DNA of 64,000 nt, taken from contig NZ_JBHFEI010000005.1 of the NCBI RefSeq assembly GCF_041928815.1, positions 274,515 to 338,514 on the forward strand. The letters run 5' to 3'. This DNA comes from JBHFEI01 sp041928815. GTDB taxonomy: Bacteria > Pseudomonadota > Alphaproteobacteria > Rhizobiales > Rhizobiaceae. The notes under the pieces are model-generated. The model did not search any database and was not told where the DNA came from. It was given only the letters and a program-made list of their open reading frames with translations. The translations under genes and the position numbers were made by a program. Shown piece after piece: positions 18,691 to 27,198 of this stretch (position 1 is its first letter; the number at the start of each line of letters is the position of its first letter).

Positions 18691-19346
18691 TGGAGCGGCT
18701 GATCGAAGAGACCGGCATCTACGGCCCCGGCTTCCTCCACGCGGCCTGGACCGTGCTCTGGCTGACCTTCGCCACCATCCTCGTCAGCTGGATCGCCGGC
18801 CTCGCCGCCGCCCTTGGCCACGCGTCGGCGAACCGGACCTTGCGCGCGATGGCCGGCTTCTACATCTGGTTCGTCCGCGGCACGCCGACGCTGATCCAGA
18901 TCTTCATCATCTATTTCGGCCTGCCGCAGGTCGGAATCCGGCTGTCGCCCTTTGCCGCCGGCGTGCTGGCGCTCGGCATCAACAGCGGCGCCTACGTCGC
19001 CGAGATCATCCGCTCCGGCCTTTCCGCCATCCCGCGCGGCCAAACGGAATCGGCGCTGGCGCTCGGCTTCAGCCCGGCGGACACCATGCGCGGCATCATC
19101 CTGCCGCAGGTCTTCCGCATCATCCTGCCCTCGCTCACCAACGAGGCGATTGCCACGCTGAAGAACACCTCGCTGCTGTCGACCATCACCGTGGTCGAGT
19201 TGACGCTCTACGCCCAGACGCTGATCGCCGCGACCTTCCGCCCCTTCGACTTCTACATCGCCGTCGCGCTGATCTACCTGGTTCTGACCACCATCCTGAC
19301 CCAGCTCGCCGCCTTCCTGGAACGGCGCTACGCCGTCCAGCGCTGA
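18690..19346 (+). CDS. Polar amino-acid ABC transporter permease
   Basis: The 218-residue protein has five predicted membrane segments and the family motifs WFVRGTPTLIQIFIIYFGLP and the EAA-like cytoplasmic loop GLSAIPRGQTESALALGFSPADTM, which docks with the ATPase. It belongs to the HisMQ/GlnP permeases. Only one permease gene is present, so it probably forms a homodimer. It overlaps the ATPase gene by one base (TGATG) and is followed 18 bases later by the ureohydrolase gene. Confidence 0.93.
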   Translation: MERLIEETGIYGPGFLHAAWTVLWLTFATILVSWIAGLAAALGHASANRTLRAMAGFYIWFVRGTPTLIQIFIIYFGLPQVGIRLSPFAAGVLALGINSGAYVAEIIRSGLSAIPRGQTESALALGFSPADTMRGIILPQVFRIILPSLTNEAIATLKNTSLLSTITVVELTLYAQTLIAATFRPFDFYIAVALIYLVLTTILTQLAAFLERRYAVQR

Positions 19347-19364
19347 TCTTCACCGGGAACCGCC

Positions 19365-20336
19365 ATGTCCGTACTGCCGATCGACTCGCTTGAAACCCCC
19401 CGCTTCTGCGGCGTGCCGACCTTCATGCGCCTGCCGCAGGCAACGACCCTTGAAGGGCTCGACGCCGCCATCATCGGCCTGCCCTCCGATTCCGGCGCGC
19501 CGTTCCGCACCGGGGCCCGATTCGCGCCGAACGCGGTGCGTGCCATGTCGATCATGCTCCGGCCGATCAACCCCTATCGCGGCAATCTCAACGTCTTCGA
19601 GGCGCTGCGCATGGCCGATGTCGGCGATGCCGCGGTGGTGCCGGGCTACGAGGTCGAATCGCTCGAGCGCATCGGGCAGTCGGTCGCCGCCCTCGTCGAG
19701 GCCGGCATCGTGCCCTGCGGCATCGGCGGCGACCATTCCGTGACGCTCGCCGAATTGCGGGCGGTCGCGGCCAGACACGGGCCGCTGGCACTGATCCAGT
19801 TCGATTCCCACAGCGACACCTGGGATAAATATTTCGCCGGCAAACAGTACAGCGCTGGCACGCCGTTCCGCCGCGCCGTCGAGGAGGGCATCGTCGATCC
19901 GCATCGCTCGATCCAGATCGGCCTGCGCGGATCGCTGTTCCGCGCCACCGACATCAGCCAGTCGATCGAGCTCGGCTACGACGTCGTCACCACCGACGAG
20001 ATGTTCGAGATCGGCTTTGCCGCGCTCGCCGACCGGATCGCCGCGCGCACCGCCGGTCGCCCCGCCTTCCTCACCTTCGACATGGACGTGATCGATCCCG
20101 CGGCCGCGCCGGGCGTGCAGACGCCGGAATCCGGCGGGCCGACGGCGCGCGAGACGCTGAAGCTCCTGCGCGCGCTGCATGGCATCAACCTCGTCGGCTG
20201 CGACGTCGTCGAGGTGAACCCGCTCTATGACGGGCCCGGCCAGATCACCGCGCTGCTCGCCGCCACCGTCATGGCCGAGCTTCTCGCCCTCCTCGCTTCC
20301 GGGCGGTCCCGAGCCGTCCGGCCGCATGCAGAATGA
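19365..20336 (+). CDS. Ureohydrolase (arginase/agmatinase superfamily)
   Basis: The 323-residue enzyme keeps all binuclear-metal ligands: GGDHS, the DxHxD element in FDSHSDTW, and DMDVIDPAAAPG. Superfamily members hydrolyse guanidino groups to urea (agmatine, guanidinobutyrate, guanidinopropionate, arginine) or guanidine itself. After the metal site it reads QYSAGTPFRRAVEEG, where most agmatinases have H-G-T; the missing histidine suggests an altered substrate. The importer operon around it implies that the substrate comes from outside the cell. I leave the gene symbol open rather than call it speB. Confidence 0.85.
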   Translation: MSVLPIDSLETPRFCGVPTFMRLPQATTLEGLDAAIIGLPSDSGAPFRTGARFAPNAVRAMSIMLRPINPYRGNLNVFEALRMADVGDAAVVPGYEVESLERIGQSVAALVEAGIVPCGIGGDHSVTLAELRAVAARHGPLALIQFDSHSDTWDKYFAGKQYSAGTPFRRAVEEGIVDPHRSIQIGLRGSLFRATDISQSIELGYDVVTTDEMFEIGFAALADRIAARTAGRPAFLTFDMDVIDPAAAPGVQTPESGGPTARETLKLLRALHGINLVGCDVVEVNPLYDGPGQITALLAATVMAELLALLASGRSRAVRPHAE

Positions 20337-20364
20337 CGACAGACAACAACAAGGGAACAGACAG

Positions 20365-21153
20365 ATGACACTGAAGACATTCGCCTTCGCGCTCGCGGCC
20401 CTTGCCGCCGCAGCCCTTTCCTCCGCCGCCGCGGCCGCCGACCTCGAACTCCTCGAGGCCGGAAAGCTCCAGGTCGCGACCGAGGGTACCTATCCGCCCT
20501 TCAGCATGCGCGCGCCGGACGGCACGCTGGACGGGCTGGAGATCCGCGTGATGAAGGAGGTGGCGAAGCGCCTCGACCTCGAATACGTGCCCGTGCTGAT
20601 CAAATGGGATTCGCTGCTCGTCGGGCTCGAGGCCGACCAGTATGACGTGATCAGCGCCGCGATGGACATCACCGAGAAGCGCCAGCAGCAGGTCGCCTTC
20701 GCCGACGGCTGGCTGGAATCGGGCGGCCGGGTCGTCGTCGGCACGGGGTCCGACATCAAGAGCGCCGCCGACCTCAAGGGCCGCACGGTCGGCGCGCTGG
20801 TCGCCTCCAGCTGGACGGCGATCGCCGAGGAGAAGGGCGCGACGGTCAAGGGCTACAAGGCGGAATCGGACGCGATGCAGGATCTCGTCAACGGCAATGT
20901 CGACGCCGTCATCACCGACGCGATCGCCGCCGCCTATGCGATCAAGACCGCGAACATGCCGCTGAAGATGACCGACGACTATGTCAGCCACGTGCAGAAG
21001 GGCTTTCCCTTCAAGAAGGGCAAGCCGAACCTCGTGGCCGCCGTAAACAAGGCGCTCGCCGACATGACGGCGGACGGCACCTATGCGACGCTGACCACCG
21101 ATCTGATCGGCATCGATCCGGCGCCGAAGGAACCGATCCGGACGATCGAATAA
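20365..21153 (+). CDS. Periplasmic amino-acid-type substrate-binding protein
   Basis: The 262-residue product has a signal peptide (MTLKTFAFALAALAAAALSSAAAAA) and a family 3 solute-binding fold: LQVATEGTYPPFSMRAPDGTLDGLEIRVMKEVAKRL is the classic N-terminal motif, and DVISAAMDITEKRQQQVAFA follows. It delivers substrate to the ABC importer encoded upstream. The ligand-binding residues at the hinge differ among subfamilies and do not allow a substrate call. The start has AAGGGAAC upstream. Confidence 0.92.
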   Translation: MTLKTFAFALAALAAAALSSAAAAADLELLEAGKLQVATEGTYPPFSMRAPDGTLDGLEIRVMKEVAKRLDLEYVPVLIKWDSLLVGLEADQYDVISAAMDITEKRQQQVAFADGWLESGGRVVVGTGSDIKSAADLKGRTVGALVASSWTAIAEEKGATVKGYKAESDAMQDLVNGNVDAVITDAIAAAYAIKTANMPLKMTDDYVSHVQKGFPFKKGKPNLVAAVNKALADMTADGTYATLTTDLIGIDPAPKEPIRTIE

Positions 21154-21215
21154 GGGCTGACCAGGGGCCCGGGCATCGCTATGGGTGCCCGGGGATGACG
21201 GAACGGGAGAGACGC

Positions 21216-21893
21216 ATGGCAAGCCCCGGCGACACGGCACCGGAGATCTTCGGTGACGAGAAGGTGAGCAGCCTCGGCGAAATGGCCTATGAGCGCCTGC
21301 TCGACATGATGATCCGCCGGGAACTGGCGGTCAACACGGTGCTGCAGGAACGCCCGCTCGCCGAGTTCCTGAAGATCTCGCGCACGCCGCTGCGCCACGC
21401 GCTGAACCGGCTGGAGAACGAGGGCTTTCTCGACCGCACGCCGGGCCGCGCCCTGGTGGTCAAGGCCTTCTCCACCCGCGAGCTGATCGAGACGCTGCAT
21501 GTGCGCGCCGTCCTCGAGATGGAGGCGACGCGGCTTTCGATCGGCCGCATCCCGCCCGCCGAGCTCGACGCCAGCGAACGCGACATCATCCTGCTGCTCG
21601 CCAGCGACACGCCGACCGCCGAGGACGACTGGCGCATCGACAGCCGCTTCCACGGCATGATCGCGCAGTACAGCGGCAATGCCGTCCTCGCCGGCATGAT
21701 CGAGACGCTGCGGCTGAAGACGCACATGTTCAACATGTTCCGCGTGCCGGAACGTTTCGAGGTCGGCCATCGCGAACATCTCGCCATCATCGACGCGCTG
21801 CGGCGCGGCGACGCGGAGGCGGCCAGAAACGGCATCCGCGGCCATATCGACAATGTGAAGACCAGCATCATCGACAAGCTGAGCGAGATCTGA
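21216..21893 (+). CDS. GntR-family transcriptional regulator, FCD subfamily
   Basis: The 225-residue product has an N-terminal winged helix (LGEMAYERLLDMMIRRELAVNTVLQERPLAEFLKISRTPLRHALNRLENEGFL) and a C-terminal all-helical FCD ligand-binding domain with metal-type residues (DSRFHGMIAQYSGN ... HREHLAIIDALRRGDAEAA). FCD regulators usually respond to an organic acid or amino-acid intermediate and bind TGGTATACCA-type palindromes. Three such sites occur at 17134, 23253 and 29262. I chose the ATG with GGGAGAG upstream; another ATG 21 bases earlier is possible. Confidence 0.9.
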   Translation: MASPGDTAPEIFGDEKVSSLGEMAYERLLDMMIRRELAVNTVLQERPLAEFLKISRTPLRHALNRLENEGFLDRTPGRALVVKAFSTRELIETLHVRAVLEMEATRLSIGRIPPAELDASERDIILLLASDTPTAEDDWRIDSRFHGMIAQYSGNAVLAGMIETLRLKTHMFNMFRVPERFEVGHREHLAIIDALRRGDAEAARNGIRGHIDNVKTSIIDKLSEI

Positions 21894-21935
21894 TCAGCCC
21901 GTTTCCGCCTGAACTCCATGACAAGGACAAGCCCC

Positions 21936-22349
21936 ATGCGCTCGCTCTTCCACCTCGCCTACCACGTCAACGACCTCGACGACTGCCGCCGCTTCTATGG
22001 CGGCGTGCTCGGCTGCGAGGAAGGCCGCAGCACCGACACCTGGGTCGATTTCGACTTTTTCGGCCACCAGATCTCGCTGCATCTCGGCACGCCGTTCGAG
22101 ACCACCCGCACCGGCAAGGTCGGCGACCACCTGGTGATGATGCCCCATCTCGGCGTGGTGCTGCCGCTTAACGACTGGTTCGCGCTGGCGGCGCGTCTGG
22201 AGGAGGCGGGGATCGCCTTCGACATTCCTCCCGTCGTCCGCTTCGAGGGCGAGCCCGGCGAGCAGCGCACCATGTTCTTCTTCGATCCGAGCGGCAACCC
22301 GATCGAGGTGAAGGGTTTCAAGGATTTCGACGGCGTCTTCGCCAGGTAG
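21936..22349 (+). CDS. VOC (glyoxalase/dioxygenase) superfamily protein
   Basis: The 137-residue single-domain protein begins MRSLFHLAYHVNDLDDCRRFYGGVLGC, a typical VOC start with the first metal histidine, and has FFGHQISLHLG and the C-terminal MFFFDPSGNPIEVKGF, where the glutamate is a metal ligand. VOC members are lyases, epimerases, dioxygenases or resistance proteins. Its place at the end of the GntR-regulated operon suggests a catabolic step, but the reaction is unknown. The ATG with AAGGAC upstream was preferred to one 18 bases earlier. Confidence 0.85.
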   Translation: MRSLFHLAYHVNDLDDCRRFYGGVLGCEEGRSTDTWVDFDFFGHQISLHLGTPFETTRTGKVGDHLVMMPHLGVVLPLNDWFALAARLEEAGIAFDIPPVVRFEGEPGEQRTMFFFDPSGNPIEVKGFKDFDGVFAR

Positions 22350-22418
22350 GCCGGTCCGGTGAAGGGGAAACCTCCGAGCATCCCGGCCGCCCGACGGCCC
22401 TGCCTCGCCGGCGCTGGC

Positions 22419-23171
22419 CTACGCCTCTTCGCATTCGGCGCAGATCTCGCCCTTCTCGCTCAGCGCATCGAGGCGCCGGGCCTCGGCGGGACCGACCGGA
22501 TGGAAGCGGATGCGGTCGCCGGCCTCGAAGACGAAGGGCATCTCTCTCCGCGTGTCGAAGCTTTTCAGCGGCGTCCGGCCGAGATAGCGCCAGCCGCTCG
22601 GCGAGGCGACGGAATTGACCGAGGCCTGCATGCCGCCGATGCCGATGCCGCCGGCCGGCGTCAGCTGGCGCGGCACCTTCAGCCGCGGCGTGTGCAGGAT
22701 CTCCGGCAGGCCGCCGAGATAGGCGAAGCCGGGCGTGAAGCCGATCATGTAGACCTGGTAGGTGGCGCCGGAATGAAGGGCGACGAGTTCGTCCGTCGTG
22801 ATCCCCTTCATCTGCGCCATCGCCTCGAAATCGAGGCCGGCCTCATGGCCGTAGAGCACCGGCACGTGCCAGAGGCGGGCCGCCTCACGCCCCGCCTCGA
22901 TCGTCCGGTTGAGCTCGACCAAGCGGCGGCCGAGATCGGCGCCGCGCGTCACTTCCGGATCGTAGCAGACGATCAGCGAGCGGTAGGTCGGCGCCGTCTC
23001 GACGATGCCGGCGACCGGCCTTCGCGCCAGCGCGCGGTCGAGCGCGACCACGCGGGCATTGATCTCCGGGTCGATCGCCGTGCCGAATTCGAGGACGATC
23101 GCCTGGTCGCCCGCCGGCAGCACCACCGGATCATCCGCCGAACTCGCCGCCTGTCCGCCCGCCCGCTGCAT
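22419..23171 (-). CDS. pxpB: 5-oxoprolinase subunit PxpB (KipI-like allophanate hydrolase subunit 1)
   Basis: The 250-residue protein contains the carboxyltransferase subunit 1/AHS1 signature: VLPAGDQAIVLEFG, HVPVLYGHEAGLDFEAMAQ, MIGFTPGFAYLGGLPEILHTPR and GIGGMQASVNSVASPSGWRYLGRTP. With PxpA and PxpC it forms the ATP-dependent 5-oxoprolinase that opens pyroglutamate to glutamate. A longer in-frame start at 23240 would place the ATG only 13 bases from the operator. The ATG at 23171 has GGAGG nine bases upstream and gives a normal length. It is divergent from pxpA. Confidence 0.9.
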   Translation of the reverse strand: MQRAGGQAASSADDPVVLPAGDQAIVLEFGTAIDPEINARVVALDRALARRPVAGIVETAPTYRSLIVCYDPEVTRGADLGRRLVELNRTIEAGREAARLWHVPVLYGHEAGLDFEAMAQMKGITTDELVALHSGATYQVYMIGFTPGFAYLGGLPEILHTPRLKVPRQLTPAGGIGIGGMQASVNSVASPSGWRYLGRTPLKSFDTRREMPFVFEAGDRIRFHPVGPAEARRLDALSEKGEICAECEEA

Positions 23172-23252
23172 CCCCGTCTCGCCTCCGCTCGTGTCCACAT
23201 GTCGCCCGACCTGCCGCAGCAGGCGGATATCCTCTCGCATAGCACAGGCGCT

Positions 23253-23267
23253 CTTGGTATACCCGAG
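23253..23267. promoter_or_regulatory. Putative GntR/FCD operator B in the pxpB-pxpA divergent region
   Basis: CTTGGTATACCCGAG contains the same GGTATACC core (23256-23263) as the sites at 17134 and 29262. It lies about 80 bases before pxpB and 65 before pxpA, between divergent starts, so one bound dimer could control both. I could not place convincing -35/-10 boxes on either strand. Confidence 0.6.
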
Positions 23268-23329
23268 GTATTTCCAGAAAACCGGGGCTTCCTGCCGGTC
23301 CCACCCGTCGCGACGGGAATGGTTTCACC

Positions 23330-24136
23330 ATGACGGCCAGCATCGACCTCAACTGCGACATGGGCGAATCCTTCGGCGCTCACCGGATCGGCGACGACGC
23401 GGCGATGATGCCGCTGATCACGAGCGCCAATGTCGCCTGCGGCTTCCATGGCGGCGATCCGCCGGTCATCGGCGCGACGCTCGCCCTGGCGAAGGCGGCA
23501 GGCGTCGCCGTCGGCGCCCATCCCTCCTTCATGGACCTCTACGGTTTCGGCCGCCGCAGGATCATGGGCGAGCGCCCGGAGGATCTCAAGGCGCAGCTCG
23601 TCTACCAGATCGGCGCGGTGAAGGTGATGGCCGACAGCCTCGGCTGGCCGATCACCCATGTGAAGACCCACGGTGCGCTCGGCAACATGGCGGCGGAAGA
23701 TCCGGCGCTCGCCGCCGTCTGCGTCGGCGCGCTCCGCGCCGTCGACCCGACGCTGGCGCTGGTGGCCATGCCCTATTCCGCCCTGATGCGGGCGGCGGAG
23801 GCGGCCGGCGTCACCGTCGTCTGCGAGGTCTATGCCGACCGGCGCTATGCCGATAACGGCATGCTGATGCCGCGCGGGCTCGCCGGCGCGGTGATCCACG
23901 ATCCCGAGGAAAGCCTGCGCCAGGTGCTGTCGATGGTGCTCGACGGCCATGTCCCCACGGTCGGCGGCAAAAGGCTGCCGGTCAGCGCCGACACGCTCTG
24001 CATCCATGGCGACACGCAAGGGGCGGTGGACATCGCCCGCCGGCTGCGCGACAAGCTCGACGCGGCCGGTATCGCCGTCCGTCCCTTCCGCCTCCCGTTT
24101 CACCCTTCCCCGGAGGATCGCCCATGCAGCGCCTGA
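23330..24136 (+). CDS. pxpA: 5-oxoprolinase subunit PxpA (LamB/YcsF family)
   Basis: The 268-residue protein starts IDLNCDMGESFGAHRIGDD and contains TSANVACGFHGGDP, VGAHPSFMDLYGFGRR, THVKTHGALGNMA and the C-terminal LCIHGDTQGAV, all hallmarks of LamB/YcsF proteins. PxpA carries part of the active site of bacterial 5-oxoprolinase. Unusually, pxpC is not adjacent but 4 kb away in another unit. The gene overlaps the next reading frame by 13 bases. Confidence 0.92.
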   Translation: MTASIDLNCDMGESFGAHRIGDDAAMMPLITSANVACGFHGGDPPVIGATLALAKAAGVAVGAHPSFMDLYGFGRRRIMGERPEDLKAQLVYQIGAVKVMADSLGWPITHVKTHGALGNMAAEDPALAAVCVGALRAVDPTLALVAMPYSALMRAAEAAGVTVVCEVYADRRYADNGMLMPRGLAGAVIHDPEESLRQVLSMVLDGHVPTVGGKRLPVSADTLCIHGDTQGAVDIARRLRDKLDAAGIAVRPFRLPFHPSPEDRPCSA

Positions 24137-25068
24137 TCGCCCTCGTCACCCGCGCCGGCGCGGAGGCGGAAAACGCCTGGCTCGACCGGCTCCGCCCGGC
24201 GCTGCCGGACGAAACCATCGTCCCGTTCCGCGACCTTGATGTGGCTGCGCGGGCGCGCGTCGACATCGCCATCGTCGCCAATCCCGACCCGGCCGAGGTT
24301 TCGGCCCTGCCGAACCTCGTCTGGATCCACAGCCTCTGGGCCGGCGTCGAGCGGCTGGTGCTGGAGCTCGCCGACCTGCCTGTGCCGATCGTCCGCCTGG
24401 TCGATCCGCAGCTGAGCGCGACGATGGCGGAGGCGGTGCTGGCCTGGACCTATTACCTCTTCCGCGACATGCCGGACTATGCCCGCCAGCAGCGGGAGCG
24501 GCGCTGGAACCCGCTGCCCTACCGCCGCGCCGGCGACACGACGGTGTCCCTGCTCGGGCTCGGCACGCTCGGGGCCGCCGCCGCCGGCCGGCTGATCGAG
24601 GCCGGCTTCCGGGTGCAGGGCTGGAGCCGGACGGAAAAACACCTCGACGGCGTCGCCGCCTTTTCGGGCGAGGAGGGCCTCAAGGCGATGCTGTCCTCGA
24701 CGGACATCCTCGTCTGCCTGCTGCCGCTGACGGCGCAGACGCGCGGCCGCGTCGACGGCGCCGTGCTGCGGCACCTGCCAAAAGGCGCCTGCCTGATCAA
24801 TTTCGCCCGCGGGCCGGTCTTGGTCGCGCCGGACCTGATCGCAGCCCTCGACGCCGGCACGCTCAGGCATGCCGTGCTCGACGTCTTCGACGTGGAGCCG
24901 CTGCCGGCCGACGATCCGTTCTGGGCGCATCCTTCCGTGACCGTCCTGCCGCACATCTCCGCCCCGACCGACCGCGACACGGCGGCGGCGATCGTCGCCG
25001 GAAACATCCGTGCGTTCCGCGCCACCGGATCCCTTCCCGCCACCGTCGACCGCCGGCGCGGCTATTGA
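24124..25068 (+). CDS. D-2-hydroxyacid dehydrogenase, GhrA-like (glyoxylate/hydroxypyruvate reductase type)
   Basis: The 314-residue NAD(P)-dependent enzyme has the Rossmann loop VSLLGLGTLGAAAAGRL, the catalytic arginine in LINFARGPVL, the glutamate in DVFDVEPLPADDPFW and the active-site histidine in VLPHISAPTD. It resembles GhrA, which reduces 2-oxo acids such as glyoxylate and hydroxypyruvate. In this cluster it may reduce the 2-oxo acid made by the downstream aminotransferase. It is coupled to pxpA by a 13-base overlap. Confidence 0.85.
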   Translation: MQRLIALVTRAGAEAENAWLDRLRPALPDETIVPFRDLDVAARARVDIAIVANPDPAEVSALPNLVWIHSLWAGVERLVLELADLPVPIVRLVDPQLSATMAEAVLAWTYYLFRDMPDYARQQRERRWNPLPYRRAGDTTVSLLGLGTLGAAAAGRLIEAGFRVQGWSRTEKHLDGVAAFSGEEGLKAMLSSTDILVCLLPLTAQTRGRVDGAVLRHLPKGACLINFARGPVLVAPDLIAALDAGTLRHAVLDVFDVEPLPADDPFWAHPSVTVLPHISAPTDRDTAAAIVAGNIRAFRATGSLPATVDRRRGY

Positions 25069-25099
25069 CCGTTTCGATCCCACCTCAGGAATGACCGAC

Positions 25100-25969
25100 A
25101 TGAGCAGCACCGAACGCATCGTCTATGTCAACGGCGACTACTGCGCCGAATCGCAGGCGAGGATCTCCATCTTCGATCGCGGCAACCTCTTCGCCGACGC
25201 CGTCTACGAGGTGACCTGCGTGCTCGACGGCAGGCTCGTCGATTTCGACGGTCACATGGCCCGGCTGCAACGCTCCTTCGAGGCGCTGTCGATGACGCCG
25301 GCCGGCGTCGACCGCGAGACGCTGCTCTCGATCCACCGGCAGCTCGTGGACCGCAACGGCCTTAAGGAAGGCCTGATCTACCTGCAGGTCTCGCGCGGCG
25401 TCGCCGACCGCGACTTCGCCTTCCCGCCGGCCGCGACGCCGCCCGGCATCCTCCTCTTCACGCAGGAAAAGGTGGTGATCGACAGCCCGCTTGCCCGGCG
25501 CGGCCTTTCGGTGATCAGCCTGCCCGACATCCGCTGGGGTCGGCGCGACATCAAGACGGTGCAGCTCCTCTATCCCTCGCTCGCCAAGCAGGAAGCGGTG
25601 AAGGCCGGCGCCGACGATGCCTTCCTCGTCGAGGACGGCGTCGTCACCGAGGCGTCCTCCGCCAATGCCTGGATCGTCACCGGCGACCGGACCCTCGTCA
25701 CCCGGCCGCTGTCGAACGCGATCCTGCACGGCATCACCCGCAAGGCGGTCCTGCATTTCGTCGGTGAAGCCGGCTACCGGCTGGAGGAGCGCGCCTTCAC
25801 CCTTGACGAGGCGAAGGCGGCCGCCGAGGCCTTCATCACCTCCGCCACCTCCTTCGTCACCGCCGTCACCCGCATCGACGGCACGCCGGTCGGCGACGGG
25901 ACGATCGGCCCGGTCGCCGGCAGGCTGCGCGAGATCTATATCGGGCGGGCGCGCGGCGCGGCGATCTGA
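25100..25969 (+). CDS. D-amino-acid aminotransferase (class IV PLP)
   Basis: The 289-residue protein is a fold-type IV PLP enzyme. It has VNGDYCAESQARISIFDRGNLFADAVYE at the N-terminus, YLQVSRGVADRDFAFP, the PLP lysine K152 in RRDIKTVQLLYPSL, and the glutamate region EDGVVTEASSANAWIV. The RxxxxR and H features near residue 98 fit D-alanine/D-amino-acid transaminases better than branched-chain ones. It would convert a D-amino acid to a 2-oxo acid. AGGA nine bases before the chosen ATG sets the start. The 3' end overlaps the convergent hydrolase gene by 34 bases. Confidence 0.85.
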   Translation: MSSTERIVYVNGDYCAESQARISIFDRGNLFADAVYEVTCVLDGRLVDFDGHMARLQRSFEALSMTPAGVDRETLLSIHRQLVDRNGLKEGLIYLQVSRGVADRDFAFPPAATPPGILLFTQEKVVIDSPLARRGLSVISLPDIRWGRRDIKTVQLLYPSLAKQEAVKAGADDAFLVEDGVVTEASSANAWIVTGDRTLVTRPLSNAILHGITRKAVLHFVGEAGYRLEERAFTLDEAKAAAEAFITSATSFVTAVTRIDGTPVGDGTIGPVAGRLREIYIGRARGAAI

Positions 25970-27198
25970 CCGTCGCGAAAGGCGGCATGGACGAGGCGGA
26001 CGGCCTCGGCGAGGTCGTCGAGGTCCATCGCCTCGTCGGGAGTGTGGCTGCCGTTCCAGTTGCGCAGGAACACCATGCCGGCCTGCCAGCCGGCGGCGGC
26101 GAAGGCGGCCGCGTCGTGCCCGCCGCCGGAGAGCATCCGGCGCGGCGGCATGCCGCCCGCCGCCCGTATGAGCCCGTCGATCAGCGCCGGCGACAGAGGC
26201 GCGGGCTCGCTGCGCGAGGCGGGCCCGAGGATGACGCGCACGCCGCGCGCGGCCTCGATCGCGCCGATCTCCCGCCTCAGGACACCGTCGAAGGCATCGA
26301 GCAGGGCCGCGTCGTCGCTGCGCAGGTCGAGGCAGAAATCGAGCCGGCCCGGCACCTTGGCGAAGGCGTGGTCGGGGCTTGCCGCATCGACGCGGCCGAC
26401 GGTCACGGCGAGATCGCCGCCCTCGTCGAGCACCCGTCCCCAGTGCCGGTCGAGCGCCGTGACGAGATCGGCGAGCGCGAAGACGGCGTCGGCGCGCAGA
26501 TGACGGGGCGCGCCGCCGGAATGGGCCCAGACGCCGTCGATCCGGGCGGCGCGGTAGCGCAATCCCCCGCGTACGCCGGTGACGAGGGCGAAGGCCTCGC
26601 CGGCCGCCGCCAGCACCGGCCCCTGCTCGATGTGGAATTCGAGGAAGGTCGCGGGCGGCAGGCCGGAACCGGCCAGCACCGCCTCCGGATCGCCGCCCTC
26701 CTCGCGCAGGTGATCGGCGAGCGACCGGCCGCTGTCGGCGCGCGGCGCGGCAAGCTCGTCCGGCCGGAGCCGGCCGAGACCGGCGCGCGCACCGGCATAG
26801 GACACCGGAAACCAGACGCTCTCCTCCGCCCGCGTCGCCGTGACGACGAGATCGACCGGCGGCGGCTCCCCGCTTTCGACGAAGAGCGCGGCGAGCGCCA
26901 TCGCGGCGGCGACGCCGGCGGCCCCGTCGAAGGCGCCGCCGGCCGGAACCGTGTCGAGATGCGAGCCGACATGCAGCGCCGGCGCATCGCGGTCGCGCCC
27001 CTTCAGGCGGGCGAAGAGGTTGAGCGCGGCATCGCGGCCGACGTCGAGCCCGAGCCGCCCGGCGGCCTCGGCCACGACACCGTGCGCGGCGCTTTCGAGC
27101 GGGCTGTAGGAGGGGCGGGTGAAGCCGGGGCCGGGGGCGGAGATCGCGTTGATCCGCGCAAGCAGCCGTTCGAGCGTGTCGCGGACGGGATCGGTCAT
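25936..27198 (-). CDS. M20-family Zn-dependent amidohydrolase (AllC/HyuC/N-carbamoyl-amino-acid hydrolase type)
   Basis: The 420-residue enzyme has the expected metal and fold motifs: ALHVGSHLDTVPAGGAFDGAAGV, TRAEESVWFP, FLEFHIEQGPVLAAAG, and MLSGGGHDAAAFAAAGWQAG. Relatives cleave allantoate, ureidoglycolate or N-carbamoyl amino acids. Near the C-terminus it reads FLRNWNGSHTPDE where many relatives have FVPSxxGxSHxPxE, and the AHSGGAP element replaces a more usual HAGTTP, so it is a divergent member with an uncertain substrate. Its start overlaps the stop of the dehydrogenase gene in ATGA. Confidence 0.8.
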   Translation of the reverse strand: MTDPVRDTLERLLARINAISAPGPGFTRPSYSPLESAAHGVVAEAAGRLGLDVGRDAALNLFARLKGRDRDAPALHVGSHLDTVPAGGAFDGAAGVAAAMALAALFVESGEPPPVDLVVTATRAEESVWFPVSYAGARAGLGRLRPDELAAPRADSGRSLADHLREEGGDPEAVLAGSGLPPATFLEFHIEQGPVLAAAGEAFALVTGVRGGLRYRAARIDGVWAHSGGAPRHLRADAVFALADLVTALDRHWGRVLDEGGDLAVTVGRVDAASPDHAFAKVPGRLDFCLDLRSDDAALLDAFDGVLRREIGAIEAARGVRVILGPASRSEPAPLSPALIDGLIRAAGGMPPRRMLSGGGHDAAAFAAAGWQAGMVFLRNWNGSHTPDEAMDLDDLAEAVRLVHAAFRDGQIAAPRARPI

